Shown piece by piece: positions 25,516-34,275 of a stretch of 64,000 bases of DNA. Position 1 is the stretch's first letter. Each line of letters begins with the position of its first letter. The translations under genes were made by a program, and so were the position numbers. Origin of the DNA: an uncultured Clostridia bacterium (GTDB lineage: Bacteria; Bacillota; Clostridia; UBA1381); assembly GCA_947626135.1 (NCBI GenBank), contig CANQQZ010000005.1, forward strand, positions 1 through 64,000, given 5' to 3'. The notes under the pieces were generated by a model that saw only the letters and a program-made list of their open reading frames with translations, was not told where the DNA came from and did not search any database.

Positions 25516-27222
25516 ATGAGAACAAACTCTCAGCTTTTAAGACGCATTGCAATGCCGTATTTTATTCTGCTTACGGTAATTATTTCCATAGCGATGATAA
25601 TTGTTTACAATTCGCTTATCGTAAGAATGAAAAACGACGCATCCAATTCCGCGCGGCAGCTTGCCAACACCGCGGCAAATCAGGTCAGCACATACATAAA
25701 CGAGCTTGACGTTTTGGCGGAGCAGGTAAATCATCAGCCGAAGATAACGAATATTTTTTATGAATTCAACAAAGAGAGAACGGGGGAAAACCGTTTTGAA
25801 AAGGATATTCTCTCCGACATAGAAATTTCCTCCGCTTTGCAAAGTCTGCTTATTTTTCGCGCTACCGATTATAATATTTCGGTGTATAACGAAAACGGAG
25901 ACTTTGTGTCGAGCCAGGATTTTATGATTGACAAGAAAAAGCTTAATAATGCTATGCGGTCTATGGATTACGGCGCCGAGCTCGGCAAAATTGCGGAAAA
26001 CGGGGGAACTCTTGTAACCAAGCCGCAGAAAAATCCGTGGACGCACAGCGAAACAGCGTTTGTAACTCTGAAAAGACCTTTAAAAAACGATTATTCCGAT
26101 GAAATATGCGGAATTGTAGAGGTCCGCGCGTCGGTGAGGCTGCTCGGAGAGAGGCTTAGCGGCGGAACGGACGACGGAGGCGTTTTGATACGCGACCGCG
26201 CAGACGGGGATATTATCTATCCCGCTGATTACGTTTACGAAAAGGGCAGCGGAGAGTCGGTCGCATCGGCAATATCCGGCACCGATTGGGAAACGGTTAT
26301 AAACTATTCCATTCCCGATACATCCCCGTACACCTCGCGAATACTTATCGTGTTTATACTCCTATACCTGCTGCTTATGGGTTTTATTTTCTTCATCACA
26401 AACATTGTGGGAAGGTATGTTACCCGCCCGATAATGCAGCTCGCGCAGTATGTTAAAACAATAAACGCGCCGGACGAGCAGCTTGAACGGGTGGACGAGG
26501 AAGCCATAGATGAGATAAAGGAGCTTGAGGATAGCTTTGATAAGATGCTTGAGCGTATGAATCGGCTTATAACTCAGGAAAAGCAGGCTTATTCACTTGC
26601 GCTCCAGGCGCAGATGAATCCGCATTTTCTGTACAACTCTTTGTCTGTAATAGGCGCGGCGGGTGTAGAGGCGGGATGCGACAGGGTTTCGGATATGTGC
26701 ATAGAGCTTTCCGATATGCTCAGGTACGTCACGGCGTATGAAAAGGTCACGGTGCCGTTAAAGGATGAGGCGGCGCATACGAAAAATTATCTCTCGCTTA
26801 TGAAATCGCGGTATGAGGATTACTTTAATTACAGCATAGATATCGACCGGCAGCTCATGGATACCGCGGTTCCAAAGCTGTTTATCCAGCCGCTTGCCGA
26901 AAACTGCTTTATGCATGCGTTTAAGGATGCGGAGCCGCCGTGGAGGGTGGATATAAAAATTACCGGATCTCCGAACCGGTGGGAGCTTACGGTAAAGGAC
27001 AACGGGAGCGGGATATCGAAGGAAAAGATAGAGGAGATCGGTGAAAAGATTGAAAACGCTCTTTCGGAAATGCCTCTCGGAGTCACCGAAGGGCTGGGCA
27101 TTGTCAATACGATAGTGAGGCTCAGGCTTACGCGGAGCGAGCCGGTACAATACAGCATATGGAACGACGGGGGTATGGTAATAAAAATTATTGTCGGAGA
27201 TAAGGAGAACGGATATGTTTAA
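25516..27222 (+). CDS. Sensor histidine kinase, YesM type
   Basis: The kinase (568 residues) has a first membrane helix near residues 10-32, an extracytoplasmic sensor domain to about 275, a second helix (ILIVFILLYLLLMGFIFFI), a HAMP region, the phospho-acceptor histidine in LQAQMNPHFLYNSLS and an HATPase with DNGSGI. ATG 25516 has GGGGAGG 9 bp upstream. It should phosphorylate the regulator that overlaps its end by 8 bp. No ABC sugar importer lies next to the pair, unlike many YesMN systems, so the signal is unknown. Confidence 0.93.
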   Translation: MRTNSQLLRRIAMPYFILLTVIISIAMIIVYNSLIVRMKNDASNSARQLANTAANQVSTYINELDVLAEQVNHQPKITNIFYEFNKERTGENRFEKDILSDIEISSALQSLLIFRATDYNISVYNENGDFVSSQDFMIDKKKLNNAMRSMDYGAELGKIAENGGTLVTKPQKNPWTHSETAFVTLKRPLKNDYSDEICGIVEVRASVRLLGERLSGGTDDGGVLIRDRADGDIIYPADYVYEKGSGESVASAISGTDWETVINYSIPDTSPYTSRILIVFILLYLLLMGFIFFITNIVGRYVTRPIMQLAQYVKTINAPDEQLERVDEEAIDEIKELEDSFDKMLERMNRLITQEKQAYSLALQAQMNPHFLYNSLSVIGAAGVEAGCDRVSDMCIELSDMLRYVTAYEKVTVPLKDEAAHTKNYLSLMKSRYEDYFNYSIDIDRQLMDTAVPKLFIQPLAENCFMHAFKDAEPPWRVDIKITGSPNRWELTVKDNGSGISKEKIEEIGEKIENALSEMPLGVTEGLGIVNTIVRLRLTRSEPVQYSIWNDGGMVIKIIVGDKENGYV

Positions 27223-28717
27223 GGTAATGGTCGTGGAGGATGAGCCGCCGATCATGCGTATGGTAAAAGCGGGTATAGAAGCGGCGGACCCCGATTTTGC
27301 CGTTGAAAAGTGCTGTATCAACGGACAGAACGCTATTGAGGCGCTTGAAACGGAGGATTATGATGTTGTCGTAACCGATATCAAGATGCCCGTTATGACC
27401 GGAATAGAGCTTGCGGGCTGGATATATGAAAACAAGCCCGAAACGACTGTTGTGATTTTGAGCGGCTATTCGGATTTTGAATATGCGCGGAAAGCGCTCG
27501 AATACAAGGTTTTTGATTATCTTTTAAAGCCTGTGTCCCGTGATAAAATACGCGGCGTTACGGAACGCATAAAGAATGAAAAGCGCGGGAGGGAAAGATC
27601 CGACAGACATGACGGCGAGCGCGGCACCGCGGTAATACTTGCCTGCGCGGGCGCGTACCTTCTTTACGGGTCGGAGGTTATGCTGCCGGGCGAAAATTTC
27701 TGGACGGACGAGCGCATGGAAAATTTTATGGAGAGAACGCTCGGGAAAAATGAGGGATACATATTCTTTAACTCAAACGTGCCGTCTGAGCGGTATGTTG
27801 TTGTGGAGAGCGACGATACGGCGCGGCAGGTGGAAATAGTAAAAAAGCTTTACGAAAGCTTTAGAAACCGGGAGCTGCCGGTAACCGTTGTGTATATGGA
27901 CGGCGTTCCGCTTAAAAATGCCGGAAAATGCTTTGCGGCGCTGCGTGAGCAGCTTATAAAATCGCTTATTCTCGGCAAGTCTCAGCTTATACGCTGCGAA
28001 AGCGCTCCGGAGCAGTATGAAAATATAGGGCAGCCGTATTCAAAACGCGATATCGAGGCGCTTGCCGCGGCGATAAAAAACGGAAGCGCGGATGAGGTGC
28101 GCGCGCGGTTTTCGGGCATATTGGAGAGCATGAGGGACTCCGGCTACACACAGGAGGAGGTAAACGGAGTTCTGAACGTGATTTTTGATACATATGCGCT
28201 CAATTATCCCGAAAGCGTGCAGCGAAAGCATACGAGCGTAAAGCGTGAATTTGTAAACGCTCTTGCGAGCTTTACATCATACTCGGGCTTTATCGAGGAT
28301 GTCGTGTCGATACTGATGACGCTGCGGCGCGATGTGAAAAATCCCGACCGTTACGCGCAGCTTGCGGACGACGTGGAAAAATATCTTATACAAAATTACG
28401 ACAAGGATATAACGAGCGAGGTTTTATCGCGTGAGTTCGGGTTTGTTCCGAGCTATATAAGCCGTATTTTCAAGCGCCGCAAGGGACTGTCACCAAACGA
28501 ATACATGACGCGCTACAGAATAGAGCTGGCAAAAAATATTATAACGGAAAATCCGCATATAAAAATAAAAGAGGTCGCGAATATGGTAGGCTTTAAGGAA
28601 TCGTATTATTTTTCAAAGACGTTTAAACGCGAGACGGGAATGTGGCCCACGGAGCTTAATAAAGAAAAGGAACAGACCTTTTCCGGAAGCGGCGGCAATC
28701 ATAAGACCGAAAAATAA
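27215..28717 (+). CDS. Response regulator with AraC-type DNA-binding domain, YesN type
   Basis: In this 500-residue protein, an N-terminal receiver domain has the acidic pocket (EDEPP), the phosphorylation Asp in VVTDIKMP (about residue 55) and KP in LLKPVSRDK. The middle 270 residues resemble the long linker of YesN proteins. The C-terminal AraC helix-turn-helix pair includes FGFVPSYISRIFKRRKGLSP and GFKESYYFSKTFKRETGMWP. ATG 27215 has AAGGAGAA upstream and overlaps the kinase gene by 8 bp. It probably activates a carbohydrate or stress locus elsewhere. Confidence 0.93.
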   Translation: MFKVMVVEDEPPIMRMVKAGIEAADPDFAVEKCCINGQNAIEALETEDYDVVVTDIKMPVMTGIELAGWIYENKPETTVVILSGYSDFEYARKALEYKVFDYLLKPVSRDKIRGVTERIKNEKRGRERSDRHDGERGTAVILACAGAYLLYGSEVMLPGENFWTDERMENFMERTLGKNEGYIFFNSNVPSERYVVVESDDTARQVEIVKKLYESFRNRELPVTVVYMDGVPLKNAGKCFAALREQLIKSLILGKSQLIRCESAPEQYENIGQPYSKRDIEALAAAIKNGSADEVRARFSGILESMRDSGYTQEEVNGVLNVIFDTYALNYPESVQRKHTSVKREFVNALASFTSYSGFIEDVVSILMTLRRDVKNPDRYAQLADDVEKYLIQNYDKDITSEVLSREFGFVPSYISRIFKRRKGLSPNEYMTRYRIELAKNIITENPHIKIKEVANMVGFKESYYFSKTFKRETGMWPTELNKEKEQTFSGSGGNHKTEK

Positions 28718-28807
28718 CGGCGCCGCTTTATTGCAGCTTGCGGCGGAGCTTTTAAATACCGGCTCACGCAGCCTTTTATGACCGCTGGTTGTAATAAATC
28801 AAAGCAG

Positions 28808-28834
28808 GAGCGTATCGGGACGATACGCTCTTTA
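28808..28834 (+). terminator. Terminator after the two-component system
   Basis: GAGCGTATC/GATACGCTC (9 bp, loop GGGAC) followed by TTTAATT. Confidence 0.78.
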
Positions 28835-28911
28835 ATTATACGGTATTAACCGGATGGGCATTGCTGTTTATGTTAAGTCTTTATGCCGCGGATTTTATGC
28901 GGCGAAGCGTT

Positions 28912-30561
28912 TTATTGAGGCGCCGTCGCTTTATAGCGCGTTATAAACGCGCGGTATTCATAGTCCGGGATATCGCGCACACGGCGGTACAGCTTGATCT
29001 GCATATCGTCGATTGTCACGGCGAAATCATAGACCTCCTCATAAGCTGTAGCGATATCGGTCCAGCCGTTAAAGCTTATTAAAGCCTCGCGCAGGATGCG
29101 CTGATTGTTTTCGTCAAGATGAATTTGGAGAGGATTGGCGGTCAGGATAAAGTTAACGGACCCGTAAGCCGACAAATCGGTGTCGCGTATATCGACCTGG
29201 GGCAATGACACAAAGTAGTTTTCTCTGCTGTTGTCCATGCCGAATGACGCGTAGACATTTTTTAATATATCCTCATTGAGCTTAAACGATGAGGATAAAA
29301 CGCCGAGCGTTTGCCCCTCGGGCACGGTCGAATCGAGCCCGCGGCGGAGCGCGAGCAGCTCCTCCGTGTTGTCCATATGCCTCGGAAGCAGCGAAAATGA
29401 CGGAACCGGCGAATAGAATTTTATCTCCTGTATGCTTTGCGGCTGATTGTACGGTACAAATACATTCGCGGTGTTGACCGCCGCCATTGCGCATGCCGCG
29501 ATAAGCATCCATTCGCGGTCAAAGAAGCGTATGGCGTAAATTGTGAGCGTTATAAACGACGGTATATAAAGAAGGAGATGCTGCTGACCGTGCGTCTGCA
29601 CGCACATAAACATTATTGCGCATACAACAATTTGGACCCACATCATAATCGGGCGCAGATTATGCTTTTTCACCGCGCCGTATACGGTCATAGCGGCGAG
29701 CGCGAATATGTAAAAAACGCCGAAATACCGCGCTATAAGCTTTAAATCGGTCAAAACCGACATTTTATAACCCGAGTAAAGGCTTCCGTAGTCGCGCAGA
29801 ATTATATTTGTGACAAAATCGCGGAAGCATACTATGAGAATAAATCCCACCACAGCCGCGCTTATGAACGCGGGATACAGGCGGCGGCGGTTTATTATGC
29901 AGTCGGAAAGCATCGCTGTCACAAACGATACGGCGAAAAACGCGTACCATCTGCGCCATAATATAAGCAGCGTCAGCAGCAAGCCGATTACTATGCATTT
30001 CCATATGCTCACGCCGGGATCCTTTTTGTCTTTGTTAAAATACAGATAGAAGCACAAAAGCGCCGGGGGAAGTCCTCCCACATCGGCAAATCCTATCAGC
30101 GCCATAAAAATCACGGCGGGACACAGCAGTATTGTAAGACTCATGGTAAGCAAAGGCGCTTTGCCGAGCTTTTTCGCGAGAAAATAAATTATAATGACAG
30201 ACGGTACCAGGTACAAATCCACAAGCGTCAGAACGTAAACAAGCCTCGAATCGCCGAACAGCTTAATAAATACGGCAGGAAGAAGCCCCGCGACACAGTT
30301 ATAGTCGTTCACGGCTATGGAATGGTATACGTTTTTCAGAAAATCAGGCAGCAGAGCCCCGTCCGCGATACGCCGCGATATGTCCCAGTATGTCGCGTTA
30401 TCCCAGAAATAGATATAATCGCTGTTTTTGATATAAACGACGGCAAGTAAATTCAGCGCGGCGACCCATACGCAGAATACAATAAGCGTAACCGCGCGCT
30501 GCGACAAATGCCATTCCCGTTTTTCATCCTCATCGTAGGCTATAAGCTCTCTGAATTTCAT
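28912..30561 (-). CDS. Polytopic membrane protein, GT-C glycosyltransferase-like
   Basis: The 549-residue product starts with a cytoplasmic segment and one membrane helix (about 26-46). An extracytoplasmic loop with DNATYWDISRRIADG follows; its acidic residues sit where GT-C lipid-linked glycosyltransferases (family 39 and relatives) carry catalytic Asp. About ten more hydrophobic segments run to residue 370, and a soluble C-terminal tail of about 170 residues comes last. I infer a role in transferring sugars from a polyprenyl donor; the acceptor is unknown. It begins 13 bp after the SNF2 gene ends, so they are likely co-transcribed. Confidence 0.72.
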   Translation of the reverse strand: MKFRELIAYDEDEKREWHLSQRAVTLIVFCVWVAALNLLAVVYIKNSDYIYFWDNATYWDISRRIADGALLPDFLKNVYHSIAVNDYNCVAGLLPAVFIKLFGDSRLVYVLTLVDLYLVPSVIIIYFLAKKLGKAPLLTMSLTILLCPAVIFMALIGFADVGGLPPALLCFYLYFNKDKKDPGVSIWKCIVIGLLLTLLILWRRWYAFFAVSFVTAMLSDCIINRRRLYPAFISAAVVGFILIVCFRDFVTNIILRDYGSLYSGYKMSVLTDLKLIARYFGVFYIFALAAMTVYGAVKKHNLRPIMMWVQIVVCAIMFMCVQTHGQQHLLLYIPSFITLTIYAIRFFDREWMLIAACAMAAVNTANVFVPYNQPQSIQEIKFYSPVPSFSLLPRHMDNTEELLALRRGLDSTVPEGQTLGVLSSSFKLNEDILKNVYASFGMDNSRENYFVSLPQVDIRDTDLSAYGSVNFILTANPLQIHLDENNQRILREALISFNGWTDIATAYEEVYDFAVTIDDMQIKLYRRVRDIPDYEYRAFITRYKATAPQ

Positions 30562-30574
30562 CCTTTACCACCTT

Positions 30575-33500
30575 TTATTTGAACAGAGCCATGATCTCAT
30601 CATCGGAAAGCGATGAGAGTGTGGCTGTATTCGTTTTTATTATATCGTCCGCAAGGGAACGCTTCTTTTCCTGAAGCTTCAGGATTTTTTCCTCGATTGT
30701 GCCGCGGGAGGCGAGCTTTATAATCTGAACGGCGCGCGTTTGACCGAGCCTGTATACCCGGTCCGACGCCTGGTCCGTTACGGCGGGATTCCACCACGGA
30801 TCGTAGTGGATTACCATGTCGGCGCCTGTCAGATTCAAGCCCGTGCCGCCCGCCTTGAGCGAAATCAAAAACACATCCTTTTCTCCGCCGTTAAAGCGCT
30901 CCGTCATATCCGCGCGCTCGCGGGGCGGAGTTTTGCCGTCAAGGTAAAAGCTGCTTATGCCGAGACGGTCCAGCTCGTCGGAGATTATGGCGAGCATGGA
31001 GGTGAACTGCGAGAACACAAGTATGCGGTGCCCGCCGGCTATCGCATCCCCGATAAGCTCCTTAAGCAGATTAAGCTTGCCGCTGTCACGGCGGTATCCG
31101 CCGTCGAAAAGCGACGGATGACAGCATATTTGCCGCAGGCGCATAAGGAGAGTCAATATTCTCATACGCGAACCGCCGTCGGCGAGATATTCCTTTGCCT
31201 CCGCGCCGGCGGTTGTCAGAAACGCCGAATACATATCCTTCTGCGGCTCGGTCAGGTCGGCGTATATAGTTTCCTCAATGCGTTCGGGAAGCTCGCTCAA
31301 TACCTCGTTTTTCATGCGCCGCATAATAAACGGCTTGATCTTCGCGCGCAAATCAAGCGCAAGCGACGGATCGGCGCCGTGCATTATTGGATATTCGTAC
31401 CGTTCGCGGAATTCATGAAGACCGTACAAATACCCCGGCATGATAAAATCAAATACCGACCACAGCTCGCTGAGCGAATTTTCGATAGGGGTGCCGGTTA
31501 CGGCGAACCGATGCCGCGCGCTTATTCGTTTTACGGCGCGCGCGTTCATTGTGCGCGGGTTTTTTATATGCTGCGCCTCGTCAATAAAAAAGTATTCAAA
31601 TTCAAGCTCCTTATACATCGCTGTGTCACGCCGCAAAAGCGGATATGATGTAATAACAAATTCATAATCGCGTATCGCTTCAAGACGCCTTGCCCGCTCC
31701 TCCCGCGGACCGTCGATTATGATCGAGGAGGCGTCCGGGATAAAGCGGTTCAGCTCGTTCTGCCAATTATACATCAGTGCGCTCGGCGTTACTATAAGGG
31801 TGGGCGTCCGAAGTCCCTCGCCATGAATAAAGGCAAGCGTCTGAAGGGTTTTTCCCAGTCCCATATCGTCAGCCAAAATGCCGCCGAAACCCATAAAAGA
31901 CAGCTGCTTGAGCCACATTATGCCGCTTTTTTGATAGCCGCGCAGCACACCTTCAAGCTCGTCGGGGATAGAGACGCTGACGGAGCGCATATTTTCGATA
32001 AGCGCTTTGAAGCCGCTCTTCTTTGTTACGCCGCGTACCGAGTCAAGATACATAGCATAATATTTATTTACGCTTTTAAAACCGGACGCAACGTCCGTAT
32101 CGGAAAAATCAAGCCTGTTCAAAAGCCGTATCATATCAGCGCGCTCATCGGCTTCAAAATCGAGAAAACGTCCGTTTTTAAGGCGGTAAAAGCGTTTTTT
32201 CAGCCGTATTGCGGAAAGTATCTCCAAAAGCTCCGCGTCGGACAGGCTGCTTTTAAAGCTTGCCTCGAGCAAATCTATCTTTTCGTTATAATCGACCGAG
32301 GCGGTAAATTCGACGGAGGACGAATCAAACAACGCGGAAAATCCGGTTGAATAATGCATAGCCGCCAGCTGAGAAAGCCGTTTTACACCCTCGGAAGCAA
32401 ATTCATAAATTTTATCTCCGTCTGTCAGAGTATAGCCTTTGTCTGTGCGGGAAAAGGCTCCGAATTCACGCAGAACCGCGGATTCTGCGTCATAATCGCG
32501 CAGTATTATTTTATCTCCGCTGCCGTCCGCGCCGAGCGTTACCGGTATGCTTCCGTACCGCGCGACTATCACTGCGGAAACGGCGTCTTCTGACGCATCA
32601 AGGTACACGTCGAAAAACGGCGCGCTGTCGATAATAAGCTCGTCCAGCCCTTGAATTACGACTGAACGGCGGTTTTTTAGCACGGGAAGCAGATGCTTTA
32701 CAAAGGACATTCTGTTCGCCCCGCGGAACACTATCTGCATACGGTTTTCAAGAACGGCTGCGGAATAGACGGGCATGAAGTACCCTCTCCAATCCTCGTC
32801 GGTATGATAGATCGTGTTTTCATACAGAAACCATTCTCCGTCCTCTGTCAGGGCAAGCCCGCGGTCGCCGATTGATATTGTAATATCCTCGTCGGTCGCC
32901 GTGACGTCCATGAGTATATCGGGGTTGTCCTCCAAAAACAGTATGTCATGAATTTTTATACCGTCGAGCATTATAGCCGTGTCCGTCTCCTTCAGATACG
33001 GCAGCATACGGGAGAGAGAGGCGCCGGAAAATGTCGTTTGGTAAATTGCTTTTGTGTACATCGGCAAATCCGCGCTGCGATCCGAATACGCGTCGGAAAG
33101 AATTTTGATGATTTCCTCCTGCGCCTTCGGAAAACACGTCACGTCGGGAATGTAGGAATGATGTTTATCAAATCGGAACTCACGTTTCTTTATGAAGCTC
33201 TCGAGAAAATTGTCTATGCCGTCAATGTCGCTTTCCGCGCCTTCGATTTTCGCGGACATTGCGTAAGAAACGGTTTTGCCGCTTTTGATATACAGTGTAA
33301 AATGAAGGCGAAGCAGATCCCGCTTTGTTTCGCGTGCCGCGAACTGACCGCACAGGGACAGAGCGATTTTATCGTTTACATCGCTGAAGCCCGCGCCGTC
33401 CCTTTCCTCAAGCAGATATTGCTTTAAGGCGGCTATAACATGCTTGCAGGGAGTGTGCATCGTCTGATAATAAGGACATGTACAGAAGCAGCGCGTAATG

Positions 33501-33676
33501 CGCGAATCGTTAAAGCTCACATCCACGGTAAATATGCGTTCATCGTCCACCGCCGCCCGAATATGATTGTCGGAGCGGAATTTTATATGCGCGCGTCCCT
33601 CTTTAAAATACTCGCATCCGCGCTTATATATTGTCGGAGAACATGCCGTGCGTATTGTCTTTTCACTTATGCTCAT
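30575..33676 (-). CDS. SWIM zinc-finger SNF2 family helicase
   Basis: In this 1033-residue protein, residues near 60-85 hold the SWIM motif (CFCTCPYYQTMHTPCKHVIAA). A long middle region follows, then the SNF2 ATPase with Walker A DDMGLGKT (about 600), DEAQ box (about 695), and the helicase C half with SDRVYRLGQTRAV (about 970). Bacterial SWIM-SNF2 proteins are thought to remodel or translocate on DNA or RNA; the biological role is not known. It is read on the minus strand from a start without other nearby genes and leads a two-gene unit with the membrane protein. Confidence 0.92.
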   Translation of the reverse strand: MSISEKTIRTACSPTIYKRGCEYFKEGRAHIKFRSDNHIRAAVDDERIFTVDVSFNDSRITRCFCTCPYYQTMHTPCKHVIAALKQYLLEERDGAGFSDVNDKIALSLCGQFAARETKRDLLRLHFTLYIKSGKTVSYAMSAKIEGAESDIDGIDNFLESFIKKREFRFDKHHSYIPDVTCFPKAQEEIIKILSDAYSDRSADLPMYTKAIYQTTFSGASLSRMLPYLKETDTAIMLDGIKIHDILFLEDNPDILMDVTATDEDITISIGDRGLALTEDGEWFLYENTIYHTDEDWRGYFMPVYSAAVLENRMQIVFRGANRMSFVKHLLPVLKNRRSVVIQGLDELIIDSAPFFDVYLDASEDAVSAVIVARYGSIPVTLGADGSGDKIILRDYDAESAVLREFGAFSRTDKGYTLTDGDKIYEFASEGVKRLSQLAAMHYSTGFSALFDSSSVEFTASVDYNEKIDLLEASFKSSLSDAELLEILSAIRLKKRFYRLKNGRFLDFEADERADMIRLLNRLDFSDTDVASGFKSVNKYYAMYLDSVRGVTKKSGFKALIENMRSVSVSIPDELEGVLRGYQKSGIMWLKQLSFMGFGGILADDMGLGKTLQTLAFIHGEGLRTPTLIVTPSALMYNWQNELNRFIPDASSIIIDGPREERARRLEAIRDYEFVITSYPLLRRDTAMYKELEFEYFFIDEAQHIKNPRTMNARAVKRISARHRFAVTGTPIENSLSELWSVFDFIMPGYLYGLHEFRERYEYPIMHGADPSLALDLRAKIKPFIMRRMKNEVLSELPERIEETIYADLTEPQKDMYSAFLTTAGAEAKEYLADGGSRMRILTLLMRLRQICCHPSLFDGGYRRDSGKLNLLKELIGDAIAGGHRILVFSQFTSMLAIISDELDRLGISSFYLDGKTPPRERADMTERFNGGEKDVFLISLKAGGTGLNLTGADMVIHYDPWWNPAVTDQASDRVYRLGQTRAVQIIKLASRGTIEEKILKLQEKKRSLADDIIKTNTATLSSLSDDEIMALFK

Positions 33677-33802
33677 ATAAACGGCATCCCCTCTCAGAAA
33701 TTACTTTATTCTACTATAATACCATATATCGGCGGATTTAACAAGTCATTTTGAAAAAAATTATAATTTTGTTGCGACAGGTCCGGACTTATAAATTTCC
33801 TC

Positions 33803-33831
33803 TTGACCTTTGAAAATGATTGTGGTATATT
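33803..33831 (+). promoter_or_regulatory. Promoter upstream of the candidate structured RNA
   Basis: TTGACC (33803-33808) and TATATT (33826-33831) at 17 bp spacing point rightward, but no protein gene follows on this strand for 440 bp. Confidence 0.7.
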
Positions 33832-33837
33832 GTTATT

Positions 33838-33936
33838 AACGTACTGACCGCGGGGGTAAAGCACCCGAGCGAAAAGGCGGGGATTTTATAAGGGATAAGT
33901 CCGCCTTGTACGGCGCCCGGGCAGACGAGCCGGGCG
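33838..33936 (+). ncRNA. Candidate structured RNA: three-way junction plus hairpin
   Basis: From the inferred start the RNA can fold as P1 CGUAC/GUACG (33840-33844 with 33908-33912), P2 with CGC...GCG and GGGU/ACCC around AAAGC (33849-33871) and P3 AAGGCGG/CCGCCUU (33874-33880 with 33901-33907). A separate P4 is CGCCCGG/CCGGGCG (33914-33920 with 33930-33936). The P3 loop can form an inner UUAU/AUAA stem. No known riboswitch or small RNA matches. It runs toward the 3' end of the opposing TM1266-like gene, and the T7 at 33950 is also codons of that gene, so termination is uncertain. Confidence 0.45.
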
Positions 33937-33946
33937 ATGTATAGGG

Positions 33947-34192
33947 TTATTTTTTTGTGTACTGCACCTTGGCGTTTACGCCGTCAATCATGCCGAGCTT
34001 GCCGGATACGGAGCTTATTACGGCTTCGCTCGCGTCGATCACGACGCTTATAATGGCGATGTCCTTGCTGCGGTAGGGAATGCCCATGCGTCCGACTATG
34101 TATTCGGCGTATTCGTGCAGTATGTCGTTGATTTTATCCGTAGCGGATAAGTCCTCGACGATTATTCCGATGAGAGCAATTCTTGTTTCCAT
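33947..34192 (-). CDS. TM1266-family regulator (putative iron-only hydrogenase system regulator)
   Basis: An 81-residue ACT-like domain (RIALIGIIVEDLSATDKINDIL, read in parts; GIPYRSKDIAIISVVIDASEA; GKLGMIDGVNAKVQY). The family is annotated as a putative iron-only hydrogenase system regulator and is found with hydEFG genes. It is divergent from hydG with an 83-bp gap, which fits shared control. What it senses is not known. Confidence 0.85.
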   Translation of the reverse strand: METRIALIGIIVEDLSATDKINDILHEYAEYIVGRMGIPYRSKDIAIISVVIDASEAVISSVSGKLGMIDGVNAKVQYTKK

Positions 34193-34275
34193 TTTATATT
34201 CCCTCGCTTTTCTCTGTTTTCAGTATAATTTTACAACACATTGTGAATTATGTCAATGAAAGGAAGAATAAAATT

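Noticed and set aside
30740-31648. 302-codon open frame antisense to the SNF2 gene
   Set aside because: Shadow of the well-supported helicase gene; no ribosome site and no recognisable motif.
33838-33936. Hammerhead ribozyme
   Set aside because: CUGA and GAAA flank stems in a three-way junction, but the core reads CUGACCG rather than CUGANGA and the base at the cleavage site would be G, which hammerheads do not allow.
33838-33936. ZTP (pfl) riboswitch
   Set aside because: CGCCCGGGCA near 33914 resembles the CCGCCUGGGCA element, but the short P3 loop is missing and no purine or folate gene follows.
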